Source: Oceanicaulis sp. HLUCCA04
GTDB lineage: Bacteria; Pseudomonadota; Alphaproteobacteria; Caulobacterales; Maricaulaceae
Length of the DNA: 64,000 nucleotides
Assembly: GCA_001314625.1 (NCBI GenBank)
Contig: LJSH01000001.1
Location: forward strand, 496,001-560,000
Direction of reading: 5' to 3'
The notes beneath the pieces are model-generated. The model was not told where the DNA came from. It ran no database searches and worked only from the letters and a program-made list of their open reading frames with translations. Below are positions 10,093-23,924 of the stretch, one piece after another (the stretch's first letter is position 1; every line of letters starts with the position of its first letter). A program made the translations under genes and the position numbers.

Positions 10093-11553
10093 CTAGCCGC
10101 CGATTGCCGAGCCCGCCTCGATGACGCGGTTGAGCATGAACGGCACCACCAGCAGCAGGCCGACCGTCGCGATGCCGGTGACGCGCGTAATCACGGCCAC
10201 GCTGGCAGGCGGATTGATGAACTCGCCGCCGGTTGGCTCATCAAACCAGACGCGTTTCAGAACCATCAGATAGTAAGCAATCGAAACGGCGGAAAACACA
10301 CCGGCGATCACCACCAGCCAGACAAGGCCCGCCTGCACGGCCGCGTAGAACACAAACAGCTTGCCGAAAAAGCCGACGAGGAATGGCATGCCGCCGATGG
10401 AAAGCAGAAGGCCGGTAAAGGCGAGTGCCAGACCAGGCCGGTTCCTGGACAGCCCGGCCAGATCCTCAATCCGCTCCACCATGCCTTCGGCGCGGCGCAT
10501 GGACAGGATCACCCCAAACGCACCGGCAACACCGATGACATAGAGCGTCATGTAGAGAAGTACCGCCCACACAGCGGCCTCGCTGCCAGCCGACAGGCCG
10601 ACCAGCGCGTAGCCGACATTGCCGATCGAGGAATAAGCCATCAGGCGCTTGATATTGGTTTGCAGGAGCGCACCGAACGCGCCGATGGCCATCGAAAGGA
10701 CGGCGAGCACAATCGTGATCTGTTGCCACTGATCGGCCATCGCCCCGAAGGGCTCCATCAGCACGCGGATGAGCAGAACCATCGCCGCCAGCTTCGGAGC
10801 GGTGGCGAAGAAAGCCGTTACCGGCGTCGGCGCGCCCTCATAGACGTCGGGCGTCCACATGTGGAACGGCGCGGCGGAAATCTTGAACGCGAGACCGGAC
10901 ACGACAAACACCATGCCGAAGATCAGGCCTATCGAGGGCGCCTCTGCGGCCAGTGCAATGGCGTTGAAATCGGTTGACCCGGCAAAGCCGTAGACCAGCG
11001 ACGCGCCGTAAAGCAACAGGCCCGAAGACAATGCGCCCAGCACGAAATATTTCAGGCCCGCTTCCGAGGCGCGAAGGCTGTCGCGGTTAAACGCGGCCAG
11101 AATGTAAAGCGCCAGTGATTGCAGCTCGAGGCCAAGATAAAGCGCGATCAGGTCACCGGCCGAGACCATCACCGACATGCCCAGCGTCGCCAGCAGGATC
11201 AGCACCGGATACTCGAACCTGGCCAGCCGTTCCGTCTGCAGATAATGCCCGGCAAGCACCAGCGCGATAGCGGCAGCCAGATAGATCACGGCCTTGGCGT
11301 AGAGCGAGAAACTGTCGAGCACGAACGCCCCGAAAAACGCCGTTCCGCCGCCTTGCGGAGCCAAGAACACCGCAACGCCCGCTGCCAGTATCAGAAGCGC
11401 CATCGCCGCCAGCGACACAAGACGCGCAGCGGCCTCCTCACCCTTGATGAAGACGCCCGCCAGCAAGAGTCCCATCGCACCGATGGCAAGCACCAGCTCG
11501 GGAATGATAAGGCTCAGATTGGCAAGGAGCGCGGTCGCGGTCATGGGCATCAA
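10093..11553 (-). CDS. nuoN: NADH-quinone oxidoreductase subunit N
   Basis: 486 aa multi-TM antiporter-like subunit; operon position. Confidence 0.95.
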   Translation of the reverse strand: MMPMTATALLANLSLIIPELVLAIGAMGLLLAGVFIKGEEAAARLVSLAAMALLILAAGVAVFLAPQGGGTAFFGAFVLDSFSLYAKAVIYLAAAIALVLAGHYLQTERLARFEYPVLILLATLGMSVMVSAGDLIALYLGLELQSLALYILAAFNRDSLRASEAGLKYFVLGALSSGLLLYGASLVYGFAGSTDFNAIALAAEAPSIGLIFGMVFVVSGLAFKISAAPFHMWTPDVYEGAPTPVTAFFATAPKLAAMVLLIRVLMEPFGAMADQWQQITIVLAVLSMAIGAFGALLQTNIKRLMAYSSIGNVGYALVGLSAGSEAAVWAVLLYMTLYVIGVAGAFGVILSMRRAEGMVERIEDLAGLSRNRPGLALAFTGLLLSIGGMPFLVGFFGKLFVFYAAVQAGLVWLVVIAGVFSAVSIAYYLMVLKRVWFDEPTGGEFINPPASVAVITRVTGIATVGLLLVVPFMLNRVIEAGSAIGG

Positions 11554-11563
11554 GCCTTGAAGA

Positions 11564-13078
11564 TTACGGGTTGGCGGAGGCGGCCAGCGCCCCCTGGTAT
11601 TGCGAGATGAGCGCCTCGACAGAGGCCGTCGTGATGTCGGTGATCGGTGTGGTGAAGAAGCCCAGCCAGATGGCGAGGAATGCCAGCACGCTCAGGTTTA
11701 TCCATTCACGCCAGTCCAGATCGGTGGCCGAATCCAGCTTCGGGTTCGTCATCTCGCCGAACACGACCTTCTTGTAGAGGGTCAGCATGTAGACCGCCGA
11801 GACGATCACGCCGAAAGCGGCGCCGAAGGCCACGCGCGGATCATACTCGAACGCGCCCATCATGGTCATGATCTCGCCGACAAAGCCGGACGTGCCGGGC
11901 AAGCCGACATTGGCCATGGTGAAGAGCGCGAAGAAGGCCGCATAGACCGGCATTTTGTGAACCAGGCCGCCATAGAAAGCGATGTCGCGCGTGTGGAAGC
12001 GGTCATAGATGACGCCTACACACAGGAAGAGCGCGCCAGAGATCACCCCGTGCGAGAGCATCTGAAAGATCGCCCCCTGCACACCCAGCGCGTTCATTGT
12101 GAACAGGCCCATCGTCACAAAGCCCATATGGGCGACGGACGAGTAGGCGATCAGCTTCTTGATATCAGTCTGCCGGAAGGCGACCAGCGAGGTGTAGATG
12201 ATCGCGATGATGGAGAGCACCATCACCATCGGCGCGAAATACGCGCTGGCATCGGGGAACATCGGCAGCGAAAAGCGCAGGAAGCCATAGCCGCCAAGTT
12301 TCAACAGGATACCGGCCAGTATCACCGAACCAGCCGTCGGCGCTTCCACGTGGGCGTCCGGCAGCCAGGTATGGACCGGCCACATCGGCATTTTCACGGC
12401 GAAAGAGGCAAAGAAGGCCAGCCACAGCCATGTCTGCGCATCGCGCAGGAACTCATGCTCCAGCAGGACGGTGATGTCTGTCGTACCGGCGACGACAAAC
12501 ATGTAGATCATCGCCACCAGCATCAGCACCGAGCCGAGGAAGGTGTAGAGGAAGAATTTGAAGGCCGCATAGATGCGGTTGGCCCCGCCCCACACCCCGA
12601 TGATCAGGAACATCGGGATCAGCGAGCCTTCAAAGAAGATGTAGAACAGGACCAGGTCGAGCGCGCAGAAAATGCCGATGACCAGCGCTTCGAGCAGCAG
12701 AAAAGCGGCCATGTAGTCGGCCACGCGCTTTTCTAGCTTCCAGCTGGCCAGAATACAAATGGGAAGAAGGAAGGCTGTCAGCAGCACGAACAGGACCGAC
12801 AGGCCATCAACCCCCATGCGGTAATTGATACCCATCGCCGACAGCCACTCGGCCGATTCCACGAACTGGAAGCCGGGCTGGGCGGTGTCGAATTCGAACA
12901 CTAGCAGAATGGAAAGCGCAAACACGAACAGCGAGACAAACAGCGCCACGCCGCGCGCATTACGGTCGAGCGCCGGGCGGTCTTCGGTGCGCATCAGCGC
13001 GCGCAGGACCAGTATCGCCACAGCGCCCAACGCAGGCAGGAAGGTCAGCGCAGAAAGGATGGGCAGTTGTCCCAGCAT
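11564..13078 (-). CDS. nuoM: NADH-quinone oxidoreductase subunit M
   Basis: 504 aa; [41 protein letters not shown]. Confidence 0.96.
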   Translation of the reverse strand: MLGQLPILSALTFLPALGAVAILVLRALMRTEDRPALDRNARGVALFVSLFVFALSILLVFEFDTAQPGFQFVESAEWLSAMGINYRMGVDGLSVLFVLLTAFLLPICILASWKLEKRVADYMAAFLLLEALVIGIFCALDLVLFYIFFEGSLIPMFLIIGVWGGANRIYAAFKFFLYTFLGSVLMLVAMIYMFVVAGTTDITVLLEHEFLRDAQTWLWLAFFASFAVKMPMWPVHTWLPDAHVEAPTAGSVILAGILLKLGGYGFLRFSLPMFPDASAYFAPMVMVLSIIAIIYTSLVAFRQTDIKKLIAYSSVAHMGFVTMGLFTMNALGVQGAIFQMLSHGVISGALFLCVGVIYDRFHTRDIAFYGGLVHKMPVYAAFFALFTMANVGLPGTSGFVGEIMTMMGAFEYDPRVAFGAAFGVIVSAVYMLTLYKKVVFGEMTNPKLDSATDLDWREWINLSVLAFLAIWLGFFTTPITDITTASVEALISQYQGALAASANP

Positions 13079-13080
13079 GC

Positions 13081-15054
<1,974 letters not shown>

Positions 15055-15064
15055 GTTAGCCGCT

Positions 15065-15376
15065 CTAGCCCTTCATCAGATTGACGCCCTCAACCGCGAT
15101 ATCACCGCGGTTGCGGAAGAAGACGACGAGGATGGCAAGGCCGACAGCAGCTTCAGCCGCTGCGACCGTTAGGATCAGCATGGCAAAGACCTGCCCGGTC
15201 ATGTCGCCAAGATGGGCCGAGAACGCGACCATGTTCACGTTCACCGCCAGCAGGATCAGCTCGATCGACATCAGGAGGATGATGACGTTCTTGCGGTTCA
15301 CGAAAATGCCGAACACCCCGATGGTGAACAGGATCGCCGCCAGTGTCAGATAATGTCCCAGACCAATCTCGAGCAT
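15065..15376 (-). CDS. nuoK: NADH-quinone oxidoreductase subunit K
   Basis: 103 aa; [19 protein letters not shown]-type core ([20 protein letters not shown]). Confidence 0.96.
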   Translation of the reverse strand: MLEIGLGHYLTLAAILFTIGVFGIFVNRKNVIILLMSIELILLAVNVNMVAFSAHLGDMTGQVFAMLILTVAAAEAAVGLAILVVFFRNRGDIAVEGVNLMKG

Positions 15377-15984
15377 TAGCCGATCCCCTCGCCTGATTTC
15401 ACATCGACCATCTCGACGCCATCTTCCCGGGTTCGCTGGACCTGACGGGCGATGTTCTGGCGGCGCACACCTTCGCGGTGACGCAGCGTCAGGACGATGG
15501 CCCCGATCATCGCCACCAGCAGGACGAGGCCGGCCAGCTGGAAGAAGAAGACATAACGGTCATAGAGAATGGCCCCGAGCGCCTCGGCATTGGCCATGTC
15601 CGCCGGCACGGGCGATTGCAGCGCAGCGCCTGCGGTGTCGGACACCACCCAGGTCACGCCCGTCAGCGACAGGATGCCCACCAGCGCCAGCGCCACCACG
15701 CCGCCAAGCGGCAGATAATTGAGGAAGCCCTCTTTGAGCGCGGCAAAATCCACGTCGAGCATCATGACGACGAAAAGGAAGAGCACCGCCACCGCGCCGA
15801 CATAGACAATCACCAGCAGCATGGCGAGGAACTCGGCGCCCAGCATGACGAACAGGCCCGCCGCCGAGAAGAAGGTCAGGATTAGGAACAGCACCGCGCG
15901 CACAGGATTGCGCGCCGCGACCACCATGAAGGCGGAGATAACAGCCGTCGCTGCCAGAATGTAAAACGCCGCTGCCTGCAGCAT
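15376..15984 (-). CDS. nuoJ: NADH-quinone oxidoreductase subunit J
   Basis: 202 aa; [29 protein letters not shown]. Confidence 0.96.
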   Translation of the reverse strand: MLQAAAFYILAATAVISAFMVVAARNPVRAVLFLILTFFSAAGLFVMLGAEFLAMLLVIVYVGAVAVLFLFVVMMLDVDFAALKEGFLNYLPLGGVVALALVGILSLTGVTWVVSDTAGAALQSPVPADMANAEALGAILYDRYVFFFQLAGLVLLVAMIGAIVLTLRHREGVRRQNIARQVQRTREDGVEMVDVKSGEGIG

Positions 15985-16086
15985 GGTCCCCCCTTGGGCC
16001 CCAACGGGCTGTGGGCTGTCTGGTCAATTGAAGCGCCGGAAAGGCTTTCCGGGCCGGGCTAGTATGAGTCGGGCGCCGTTCTAGCG

Positions 16087-16575
16087 TTACCTATACCGGG
16101 CGTCGAGTTCGAGATTGCGGGCAATTTCACGTTCCCAGCGGTCCCCGTTCTCCAGAAGCTTGTTCTTGTCGAAATACAGTTCTTCGCGCGTCTCCGTCGC
16201 GTATTCGAAATTCGGGCCTTCCACGATGGCATCGACCGGGCAGGCTTCCTCGCAGAAGCCGCAATAGATGCATTTGACCATGTCGATATCGTAGCGCGTC
16301 GTGCGGCGTGAGCCGTCTTCGCGCGGTTCAGCCTCGATGGTGATCGCCTGCGCCGGGCAGACCGCCTCGCACAGCTTGCAGGCAATGCAACGCTCTTCGC
16401 CATTGGCATAGCGGCGCAGCGCATGCTGGCCACGGAAGCGGGGCGACAGCCGCCCCTTCTCGAACGGATAGTTCACTGTCGGCTTCGGCGTGAAAAGCTG
16501 GCGCATGCCGAGACCGAAAGCGCCCCAGAAATCCATCAGGGCGGCTCCGCGCAGGGTTTGGGCGATACGGCTCAT
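16087..16575 (-). CDS. nuoI: NADH-quinone oxidoreductase subunit I
   Basis: 162 aa; two CxxCxxCxxxCP motifs ([24 protein letters not shown]). Confidence 0.97.
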   Translation of the reverse strand: MSRIAQTLRGAALMDFWGAFGLGMRQLFTPKPTVNYPFEKGRLSPRFRGQHALRRYANGEERCIACKLCEAVCPAQAITIEAEPREDGSRRTTRYDIDMVKCIYCGFCEEACPVDAIVEGPNFEYATETREELYFDKNKLLENGDRWEREIARNLELDARYR

Positions 16576-16584
16576 GGGTGTGTC

Positions 16585-17637
16585 CTAGCTTGCATTCGAG
16601 TAGACGACGATGGCGCCCATCACGGCGACCGCAACCAGCGAGGTCGGCAGGAAGATTTTCCAGCCCAGACGCATCAGCTGGTCATAGCGGTAGCGGGGCA
16701 CGAGTGCCTTCACCATGGCGAACATGAAGAACAGGGCGAGCACTTTGAGCGCGAACCAGAAGACCGGCGGTATCCAGGTGAACGGCGCAACATCAAACGG
16801 CGCATGCCAGCCGCCCAGGAACAATACCGTCATCAGCGAGCACATCAGCACGATGTTGAGATATTCGCCGATCATGAACAGCAGGTAGGGCGTGGAGGAG
16901 TATTCCACCTGATAGCCCGCCACCAGCTCGGATTCCGCTTCCGGCAGGTCGAAGGGCGGCCGGTTAGTCTCTGCCAGCGCCGAGATGAAGAAGATCACGA
17001 ACATCGGAATGGTGATCACGAAGACCGGCCAGGGCAGCAGATCGAACGACAGCACGTGCCAGTTCCAGAAGCCGCCCGATTGCGCCACCACGATCTCGGA
17101 AAGATTCATCGTGCCGGCCATCAGGAGAACGGTGACAATCACGAAACCGATGGAGACTTCATAGGAGACCATCTGCGCGGCCGAGCGCAGCGCGCCCAGA
17201 AACGGATATTTCGAGTTGGATGCCCAGCCGCCAATAATGATGCCGTACACGCCCAGCGAGGAAATCGCGAACAGGAAAAGAATGCCGACATTAATGTCGG
17301 AAATCACCCAGCCCGGCGCGACCGGGATCACCGCCCAGGCAATGAAGGCCAGCGTGAAGGTTATCAGCGGCGCGAGAATAAACAGCGGACGGTCCGCCCC
17401 CGCCGGAATGACGATTTCCTTCAGTACGAATTTCAGGAAGTCGGCGAAGGATTGCAGCAGACCGAATGCGCCGACCACGTTGGGACCTTTGCGCATCTGT
17501 ACCGCTGCCCAGACCTTGCGGTCCATCAGCAGCAGGAAAGCCAGCGACAGGAGTAGTACGACCATGAAGGCCAGGATCTGGCCCACCGCCAGCGCCGTTC
17601 CCCAGACCGGACCGAATTCGGTGACGAAATCGTTCAT
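16585..17637 (-). CDS. nuoH: NADH-quinone oxidoreductase subunit H
   Basis: 350 aa; [47 protein letters not shown]. Confidence 0.97.
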   Translation of the reverse strand: MNDFVTEFGPVWGTALAVGQILAFMVVLLLSLAFLLLMDRKVWAAVQMRKGPNVVGAFGLLQSFADFLKFVLKEIVIPAGADRPLFILAPLITFTLAFIAWAVIPVAPGWVISDINVGILFLFAISSLGVYGIIIGGWASNSKYPFLGALRSAAQMVSYEVSIGFVIVTVLLMAGTMNLSEIVVAQSGGFWNWHVLSFDLLPWPVFVITIPMFVIFFISALAETNRPPFDLPEAESELVAGYQVEYSSTPYLLFMIGEYLNIVLMCSLMTVLFLGGWHAPFDVAPFTWIPPVFWFALKVLALFFMFAMVKALVPRYRYDQLMRLGWKIFLPTSLVAVAVMGAIVVYSNAS

Positions 17638-17643
17638 CAGCCC

Positions 17644-19755
17644 CTACTCCGCTGCCTGCAGCGTGGTGCGCGCAGCTCTCGCCGCAGCCGAACACTCCGC
17701 CATGGTTTTCGACGCCCGCGCTATGGCGTTCGTCAGATAGAAATCGCTAACGCCGCTGGTGAAGGGTTCGTCCGACACGTCGCCGGCTTCACCGAGCGTG
17801 GCAGGGTCAAAGCTGGCCGAAGCTTCAGCCCCAGGCGCGTGATCGATCTGGCCGAAGCTCTCGATTTCCTCGATCAGTTTTGCGCGCAGCGCATTCAGGC
17901 TGTCATAGGGAAGCGTCTGGTTCAGACGCGCTGACAGCGCGCGGAAGATCGCCCAGTCCTCTTTCGCCTCACCTTTCGGGAAAACGGCGCGCTCGGCGAT
18001 TTGCGTGCGCCCTTCCGTATTCACGTAAAGTCCAGGCTTTTCGGTGTAAGCCGCTGATGGCAATATAAGATCGGCGCGCATGGCACCGGCATCGCCGTGA
18101 TGGCCAACATAGATCACGAAGGCCTTGCCAAGCTTGGCGGTGTCGATCTCGTCCGCGCCCAGCAGGACCAGTGTTTCCAGCTCGCCCTTACCGGCCCCGT
18201 CCAGAATGGCTGTGGTGTCGCGTCCGCCCTCACCCGGAATAAAGCCCAGGTCGAGGCCGCCAACGCGGCTGGCGGCTGTGTGCAGGACGCAGAAGCCGTT
18301 CCAGCCTGCACGTACCACGCCCGCCGCCTTGGCCAGTTCACCAGCCGCACGCAGCACCTGCGCGCCGTCTGCGCGGGCGGTCGCGCCGCTGCCCAGAATG
18401 ATGATCGGGTTCTTGGCGTCTTTGAGCGTCTTGATGAAGCCTGAGCGCTTCTTGGCGAGCGCGCCAATCGCGTCCGGCCCGCTGCCCAGATGCGCGTAGG
18501 GATAGGTCAGGTCAACCGCCTCGCCGATCATCGCGACGTCCAGCTTGCCATTAAGCCAGCGCTGGCGGATGCGGGCATTGAGCACCGGCGCATCCATGCG
18601 CGGATTGGCGCCGATGAACAGGATCGCGTCGGCCTTGTCGATACCGGCAATCGTGGCGTTGAACAGATAACCTTCGCGCGGCCCGCCACCGAGTTTCGAA
18701 CCATCCTGACGGCAGTCGAGCGAGGTCACGCCGAGCGCATCAAACAGGTCTTTGGCAGCTTTCAGGCCCTCGGCGTCATTGAGGTCACCGGCGATCACAC
18801 CGATTTTCGACGCGTCACCAGAGAGCTTTTCTGCCGCGACGGTGAGCGCCTCGTCCCAGCCAATGGCGGTCAGCTTGCCATCTTTACGCACATAGGGCTT
18901 GTCGAGGCGCTGGCGGGACAGACCATCCCACACAAAGCGGGTCTTGTCGGAAATCCACTCCTCGTTCACGCCTTCATGGATACGCGGCAGGATCCGCAAG
19001 ACTGCGCCGGAACGGCTGTCCACGCGGATATTGGCGCCCAGCGCATCCATCACATCGATGGTCTCGGTGCGGGTCAGCTCCCACGGGCGCGCATTGAAGG
19101 CGTAGGGGCGCGAGGTGAGCGCGCCGACCGGGCACAGATCGATGACATTGCCGGAAAGCTCCGACGTCATGGACTGCTCCAGATAGGTCGTGATCTCCAT
19201 GTCTTCGCCGCGCCCGATGGCGCCGACTTCGGGGACACCGGCAATCTCGGTGGCAAAGCGCACGCAGCGCGTACACTGGATGCAGCGCGTCATCACGGTC
19301 TTGATGAGCGGACCCATGTATTTGTCTTCAACCGCGCGCTTGTTCTCGCCATAGCGCGAGCCCGCGCGGCCATACATGAGCGACTGGTCCTGCAGATCGC
19401 ATTCACCGCCCTGGTCACAGATCGGGCAATCGAGCGGATGGTTGATGAGCAGGAACTCCATCACCCCTTCGCGCGCCTTTTTCACTAGCGGAGAGAGAGT
19501 GCGCATGGCAGGCGGCTCGCCATTGGGGCCGCCACGCATGTCACGCACCAGAAAGGCGCAAGACGCCACGGGCTTGGGCGCGCCGACCAGCTCGACCAGG
19601 CACATGCGACAATTACCGGCCACCGACAGGCGCTCGTGATAGCAGAAACGCGGAATCTCGCGGCCTGCCGCCTCGGCAGCCTGCAGCAGGTTATAATCCT
19701 GCGGGACGGTGACTTCCTCGCCGTCAATGATGATGGTGCGCGTATTCTCGCTCAT
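17644..19755 (-). CDS. nuoG: NADH-quinone oxidoreductase subunit G
   Basis: ~703 aa; CYHERLSVAGNCRMCLVE, CPICDQGGECDLQDQ, CIQCTRCVRF. Confidence 0.96.
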   Translation of the reverse strand: MSENTRTIIIDGEEVTVPQDYNLLQAAEAAGREIPRFCYHERLSVAGNCRMCLVELVGAPKPVASCAFLVRDMRGGPNGEPPAMRTLSPLVKKAREGVMEFLLINHPLDCPICDQGGECDLQDQSLMYGRAGSRYGENKRAVEDKYMGPLIKTVMTRCIQCTRCVRFATEIAGVPEVGAIGRGEDMEITTYLEQSMTSELSGNVIDLCPVGALTSRPYAFNARPWELTRTETIDVMDALGANIRVDSRSGAVLRILPRIHEGVNEEWISDKTRFVWDGLSRQRLDKPYVRKDGKLTAIGWDEALTVAAEKLSGDASKIGVIAGDLNDAEGLKAAKDLFDALGVTSLDCRQDGSKLGGGPREGYLFNATIAGIDKADAILFIGANPRMDAPVLNARIRQRWLNGKLDVAMIGEAVDLTYPYAHLGSGPDAIGALAKKRSGFIKTLKDAKNPIIILGSGATARADGAQVLRAAGELAKAAGVVRAGWNGFCVLHTAASRVGGLDLGFIPGEGGRDTTAILDGAGKGELETLVLLGADEIDTAKLGKAFVIYVGHHGDAGAMRADLILPSAAYTEKPGLYVNTEGRTQIAERAVFPKGEAKEDWAIFRALSARLNQTLPYDSLNALRAKLIEEIESFGQIDHAPGAEASASFDPATLGEAGDVSDEPFTSGVSDFYLTNAIARASKTMAECSAAARAARTTLQAAE

Positions 19756-19783
19756 CAAACCTGCTCCACGGCCCGTTCGGGCT

Positions 19784-20080
19784 TCAAACTTTCGTCAGGG
19801 CGCCGTCGCCCACTACGGTTGTCCATTCACGCACGTGCCAGTTGGCGATCAGCCCGTTCTTCACATACGGGTCCTCGTTCGCAAACCGCTCGGCAACGCT
19901 TTTGTCTTCACCCTTGAACACCAGCACCGCGCCATCGGGCGGATCGGCCAAGGCACCCGCCAGCACAAGCTCGCCGCGCGCCTGAAACTCGCGGGCAAGG
20001 TTGAGGTGTACCGAGCGGAACTCGCCCCGGCGCTCCATATAGTCGGGCGCGGTCTCGTAGAAGAGGATGAAGTGTTTCAT
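19784..20080 (-). CDS. YciI-like protein
   Basis: MKHFILFYETAPDYMERRGEFRSVHLNLAREFQARGELVLAGALADPPDGAVLVFKGEDKSVAERFANEDPYVKNGLI; ATG inferred at 20080. Confidence 0.85.
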   Translation of the reverse strand: MKHFILFYETAPDYMERRGEFRSVHLNLAREFQARGELVLAGALADPPDGAVLVFKGEDKSVAERFANEDPYVKNGLIANWHVREWTTVVGDGALTKV

Positions 20081-20084
20081 CGCC

Positions 20085-21386
20085 CTACTCCGCTGCGACC
20101 GGAACAAACACCGGCTTGCCGGCGCGGTAATTATTGATCCGGTCCTCGATCTCGTGGCGGAAATGGCGGATCAGGCCCTGTACCGGCCAGGCCGCCGCAT
20201 CGCCCAGCGCGCAGATCGTGTGGCCTTCGACCTGACTGGCGACGTCCAGCAGATCATCAATCTCGGAGGTTTCCGCCTCGCCGCGCGCCATGCGCTCCAG
20301 CACGCGCCACATCCAGCCCGTGCCCTCGCGGCACGGTGTGCACTGGCCGCAGCTTTCGTGCTTGTAGAAATAGCTGATGCGGGCAATCGCCTTCACCACA
20401 TCGGTGGAGTTGTCCATCACGATGACGGCGGCTGTGCCCAGACCCGATTTCACATCACGCAGCGCGTCAAAATCCATCAGCACATCGTCGCAAATGTCTT
20501 TCGGGATCAGCGGCACGGACGAGCCGCCCGGAATGACGGCCTTGAGATTATCCCAGCCGCCGCGCACGCCGCCCGCATAGGTGTCGATCAGCTTTTTGAG
20601 CGGGATCGACATCGCTTCTTCCACGTTGCACGGCGCATTCACATGGCCGGAGATGGAGAAAATCTTGGTGCCCGAATTATTCGGACGGCCGAACTGCAGG
20701 AACCACTCCTTGCCCCGGCGTAGAATGGTCGGCGCAACGGCGATGGATTCCACATTGTTCACCGTGGTGGGGCAGCCATAGAGGCCCGCGCCGGCCGGGA
20801 ATGGCGGCTTCATGCGCGGCTGGCCCTTCTTGCCCTCGAGGCTTTCCAGCAAGGCCGTTTCCTCGCCGCATATATACGCGCCCGCGCCGTGATGGATGTA
20901 AACGTCGAAATCCCAGCCGTTCACATTGTCCTTGCCGATGAGTTTCGCCTCATAGGCCTCGGCGACAGCGGCTTCCATGCGCTCGCGCTCATGCACGTAT
21001 TCACCGCGCAGATAGATGTAGCAGGCATGGGCCTGCATCGCGAAACTGGCGATAAGGCAGCCTTCGATGAGGTGATGGGGATCATTGCGCATGATCTCCC
21101 GGTCCTTGCACGTGCCCGGCTCGGACTCGTCGGCATTGACCACGAGATAGTGCGGGCGCGCGCCGACTTCCTTGGGCATGAAGGACCATTTCAGGCCCGT
21201 GGGGAAGCCCGCCCCGCCGCGTCCACGCAGGCCCGAGCCTTTCATCTCGTCGATGATCCAGTCGCGGCCCTGCTGCAGGATTTCCGCCGTGCCATTCCAG
21301 CAGCCGCGCTTCTTCGCGCCCTCCAGGCGCCAGTCATGGCGGCCATAGAGATTGGTGAAAATCCGGTCTTTATCGTGAAGAAGCAT
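20085..21386 (-). CDS. nuoF: NADH-quinone oxidoreductase subunit F
   Basis: 433 aa; [33 protein letters not shown]. Confidence 0.97.
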   Translation of the reverse strand: MLLHDKDRIFTNLYGRHDWRLEGAKKRGCWNGTAEILQQGRDWIIDEMKGSGLRGRGGAGFPTGLKWSFMPKEVGARPHYLVVNADESEPGTCKDREIMRNDPHHLIEGCLIASFAMQAHACYIYLRGEYVHERERMEAAVAEAYEAKLIGKDNVNGWDFDVYIHHGAGAYICGEETALLESLEGKKGQPRMKPPFPAGAGLYGCPTTVNNVESIAVAPTILRRGKEWFLQFGRPNNSGTKIFSISGHVNAPCNVEEAMSIPLKKLIDTYAGGVRGGWDNLKAVIPGGSSVPLIPKDICDDVLMDFDALRDVKSGLGTAAVIVMDNSTDVVKAIARISYFYKHESCGQCTPCREGTGWMWRVLERMARGEAETSEIDDLLDVASQVEGHTICALGDAAAWPVQGLIRHFRHEIEDRINNYRAGKPVFVPVAAE

Positions 21387-22354
21387 TATTCAGCATCCTT
21401 CTTCGGAGCGGGTTTCTTCGCCGCAGGCTTTTTGGCCACCGGCTTTTTCGCGGCCGTTTTGGCGGCGGGCACCTTTTTCGCGCCGGTCTTTTTCTCGACG
21501 GCCTTGGCGGTCACCTTCTCAGGGCCAGAAGTTCCAGTCTTGGCGGCATCAGCCGCTTTTGAGGTTTTGCGCGGCGCGCTCTTCACCGCCCCTCCCGCCT
21601 CATCGGCGTCGGGTGCCTTGCGGGCCGGACGGGCCTTCTTGACCGGATGGGGATCTTCGCCAGCCTCAGCGGCTTTGGCCTCGGGCGAGTTCGGCAGGTA
21701 GGGCAACGGTTTTGCCCGACTGCCATCATACAATTCGGCCGCTGCCAGCACCGCCACATCCGCCTCGGTTGGCTCCGAGCAGGCGCGGCCCGTCACCGGG
21801 CCCATCTTGACCGGCTTGCCGGCGGCCAGATCGTCAAGAATCTGCTCCAGTGCCTGCGCCGTCAGGTCCTCATAGTAAAAATCGCCGTCCTTGTTGGCGA
21901 TCTGCACCATGGGCGCATTGGAGCAAGCCCCCAGACACTCGACCTCTTCCCACGAAAACTTGCCGTCAGCGCTGACATTGCCGCGGCCCTTCTTGCCGAT
22001 GCGGCTTTCACACACGGCTTTGAGATCATCAGCCCCGCGCAACCAGCACGGCGTGGTGCCGCACACCTGTATCAGGTGCTGACCCACCGGCTCCAGATTG
22101 AACATGGTGTAGAAGGTCGCGACCTCGTAGACGCGGATATAAGGCATCTCGCAGCGCACCGCGATTTCGCGCAGGGCCGGTTCGGACACCCAGCCCTCCT
22201 GCTTCTGGGCCAGCCAGAGCAGCGGAATGACGGCAGACGCTTTCCGGTCGTCCGGATACTTGTTCATCCAGAACGTGATCTTCTTCTCGCTTTCCTTTGA
22301 AAACGAGAAGCTTTCCGGTTGCACTTCGGCGGCTGCGAGGCGGCGCACGCTCAT
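21386..22354 (-). CDS. nuoE: NADH-quinone oxidoreductase subunit E with Lys/Ala/Pro-rich C-terminal tail
   Basis: 322 aa; [27 protein letters not shown]; tail [37 protein letters not shown]. Confidence 0.95.
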   Translation of the reverse strand: MSVRRLAAAEVQPESFSFSKESEKKITFWMNKYPDDRKASAVIPLLWLAQKQEGWVSEPALREIAVRCEMPYIRVYEVATFYTMFNLEPVGQHLIQVCGTTPCWLRGADDLKAVCESRIGKKGRGNVSADGKFSWEEVECLGACSNAPMVQIANKDGDFYYEDLTAQALEQILDDLAAGKPVKMGPVTGRACSEPTEADVAVLAAAELYDGSRAKPLPYLPNSPEAKAAEAGEDPHPVKKARPARKAPDADEAGGAVKSAPRKTSKAADAAKTGTSGPEKVTAKAVEKKTGAKKVPAAKTAAKKPVAKKPAAKKPAPKKDAE

Positions 22355-22359
22355 CCCGG

Positions 22360-22734
22360 CTACCCTTCCCTTATAAAGTCGACGCGCGCGATGAGCCCAT
22401 CACGTACGGTGTAAATCACAACAAGATCGATGGGCGCAGACTTGCCCTCGCCTTCCAGCCAGACGCGCTCATGGTCGATCACGCGGGAGCCGATCACGGC
22501 GCGATGGACAGCGATGGCGTGGAGGCCATCGCTCTTGAACCGCTCCGCATAGCGCGCGCGGAAGGCGTCGCGTCCTTTCAGGCTCAAAGCCCCCGGAAAG
22601 TCATAGACTTCCACATCGTCGGCAAAGCACGCCGCGAACGCATCGAGATCGCGCGCGTTATACGCGGCCAGCTGGCGTTCGGCCAACAGCGCCGGGCTGG
22701 CGGCGGCATCAGCAATGGCGTGGGCGGCGAGCAT
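22360..22734 (-). CDS. SnoaL-like / steroid delta-isomerase-fold (NTF2-like) protein
   Basis: [66 protein letters not shown]...; ATG overlaps the nuoD stop (TAATG), so the ORF-track start at 23091 is an over-extension. Confidence 0.8.
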   Translation of the reverse strand: MLAAHAIADAAASPALLAERQLAAYNARDLDAFAACFADDVEVYDFPGALSLKGRDAFRARYAERFKSDGLHAIAVHRAVIGSRVIDHERVWLEGEGKSAPIDLVVIYTVRDGLIARVDFIREG

Positions 22735-23924
22735 TAGCGATCCACCTCCCCGAACACGATGTCGAGTGAGCCCAGAATGGCCGAGACGTCCGCCAGCATG
22801 TGGCCCTTGTTGAGATGATCCATGGCGGCAAGGTGGGCAAAGCCGGGCGCGCGGATTTTCACCCGGTAGGGCTTGTTGGAGCCGTCGGCCACCAGATAGA
22901 CGCCGAACTCGCCCTTGGGCGCTTCCACCGAAGCGTAACAATGACCCGCCGGCACGTGAACGCCTTCGGTATAGAGCTTGAAGTGGTGGATCAGCGCTTC
23001 CATCGAACGCTTCATCTCGGCGCGGCGCGGCGGCGCGAACTTTGTATCGGTGGGCAGTACCTCGCCCTGATTTTCCGGCCTGGACAGCCACTCACAGCAT
23101 TGCTGCATGATTTTGACTGACTCACGCATCTCCTCCATGCGGACGAGATAGCGGTCATAGCAATCACCATTCTTGCCAACGGCGATCTTGAAATCGAGCT
23201 CGTCATAGACCTCATAGGGCTGCGCGCGGCGCAGATCCCAGGCCATGCCCGAGCCACGCACCATCACGCCGGAAAAGCCCCAGGCCAGTGCGTCTTCTTT
23301 TGACACCACGCCGATATCGGCGTTGCGCTGTTTGAAGATCCGGTTATCGGTCAGCAGCGCATCAATATCGTTAAGCGCCTTGGGAAATTCCTCGCACCAT
23401 TTGGCGATGTCGTCGATCAGCTCCTGCGGCAGATCCTGATGCACGCCGCCAGGGCGGAAATAGTGCGCGTGCAGGCGCGCGCCGGACGCGCGCTCGTAGA
23501 AGATCATCAGCTTCTCGCGCTCTTCAAAGCCCCATAGCGGCGGGGTGAGCGCGCCGACATCCATCGCCTGCGTGGTGACGTTCAGAAGGTGATTGAGGAT
23601 GCGCCCGATCTCGCAATACAGCACGCGCACATACGAGCCACGCTTGGGCACCGGAATGCCGGCAAGCCGCTCGATGGCCAGGCAGAAGGCGTGCTCCTGA
23701 TTCATCGGCGCGACATAGTCGAGCCGGTCGAAATAGCCGATGCCCTGCAGATAGGTCTTGTGTTCCAGCAGCTTTTCGGTGCCGCGATGAAGCAGACCGA
23801 TATGCGGGTCTACACGCTCGACGACCTCGCCATCCAGCTCCAGCACCATGCGCAGAACGCCGTGCGCTGCCGGGTGGACGGGGCCAAAATTGATCGTGAA
23901 ATTGCGGATGTCCTGCTCAGCCAT
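22734..23924 (-). CDS. nuoD: NADH-quinone oxidoreductase subunit D
   Basis: [52 protein letters not shown]; start moved to 23924. Confidence 0.97.
   Translation of the reverse strand: MAEQDIRNFTINFGPVHPAAHGVLRMVLELDGEVVERVDPHIGLLHRGTEKLLEHKTYLQGIGYFDRLDYVAPMNQEHAFCLAIERLAGIPVPKRGSYVRVLYCEIGRILNHLLNVTTQAMDVGALTPPLWGFEEREKLMIFYERASGARLHAHYFRPGGVHQDLPQELIDDIAKWCEEFPKALNDIDALLTDNRIFKQRNADIGVVSKEDALAWGFSGVMVRGSGMAWDLRRAQPYEVYDELDFKIAVGKNGDCYDRYLVRMEEMRESVKIMQQCCEWLSRPENQGEVLPTDTKFAPPRRAEMKRSMEALIHHFKLYTEGVHVPAGHCYASVEAPKGEFGVYLVADGSNKPYRVKIRAPGFAHLAAMDHLNKGHMLADVSAILGSLDIVFGEVDR

Noticed and set aside
8653-10977. 774-aa plus-strand ORF
   Set aside because: Antisense to coaX, birA and nuoN, all confidently identified on the minus strand.
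22735-23091. N-terminal extension of the SnoaL-like ORF
   Set aside because: Overlaps nuoD out of frame; the natural start is the ATG at 22734 coupled to the nuoD stop.
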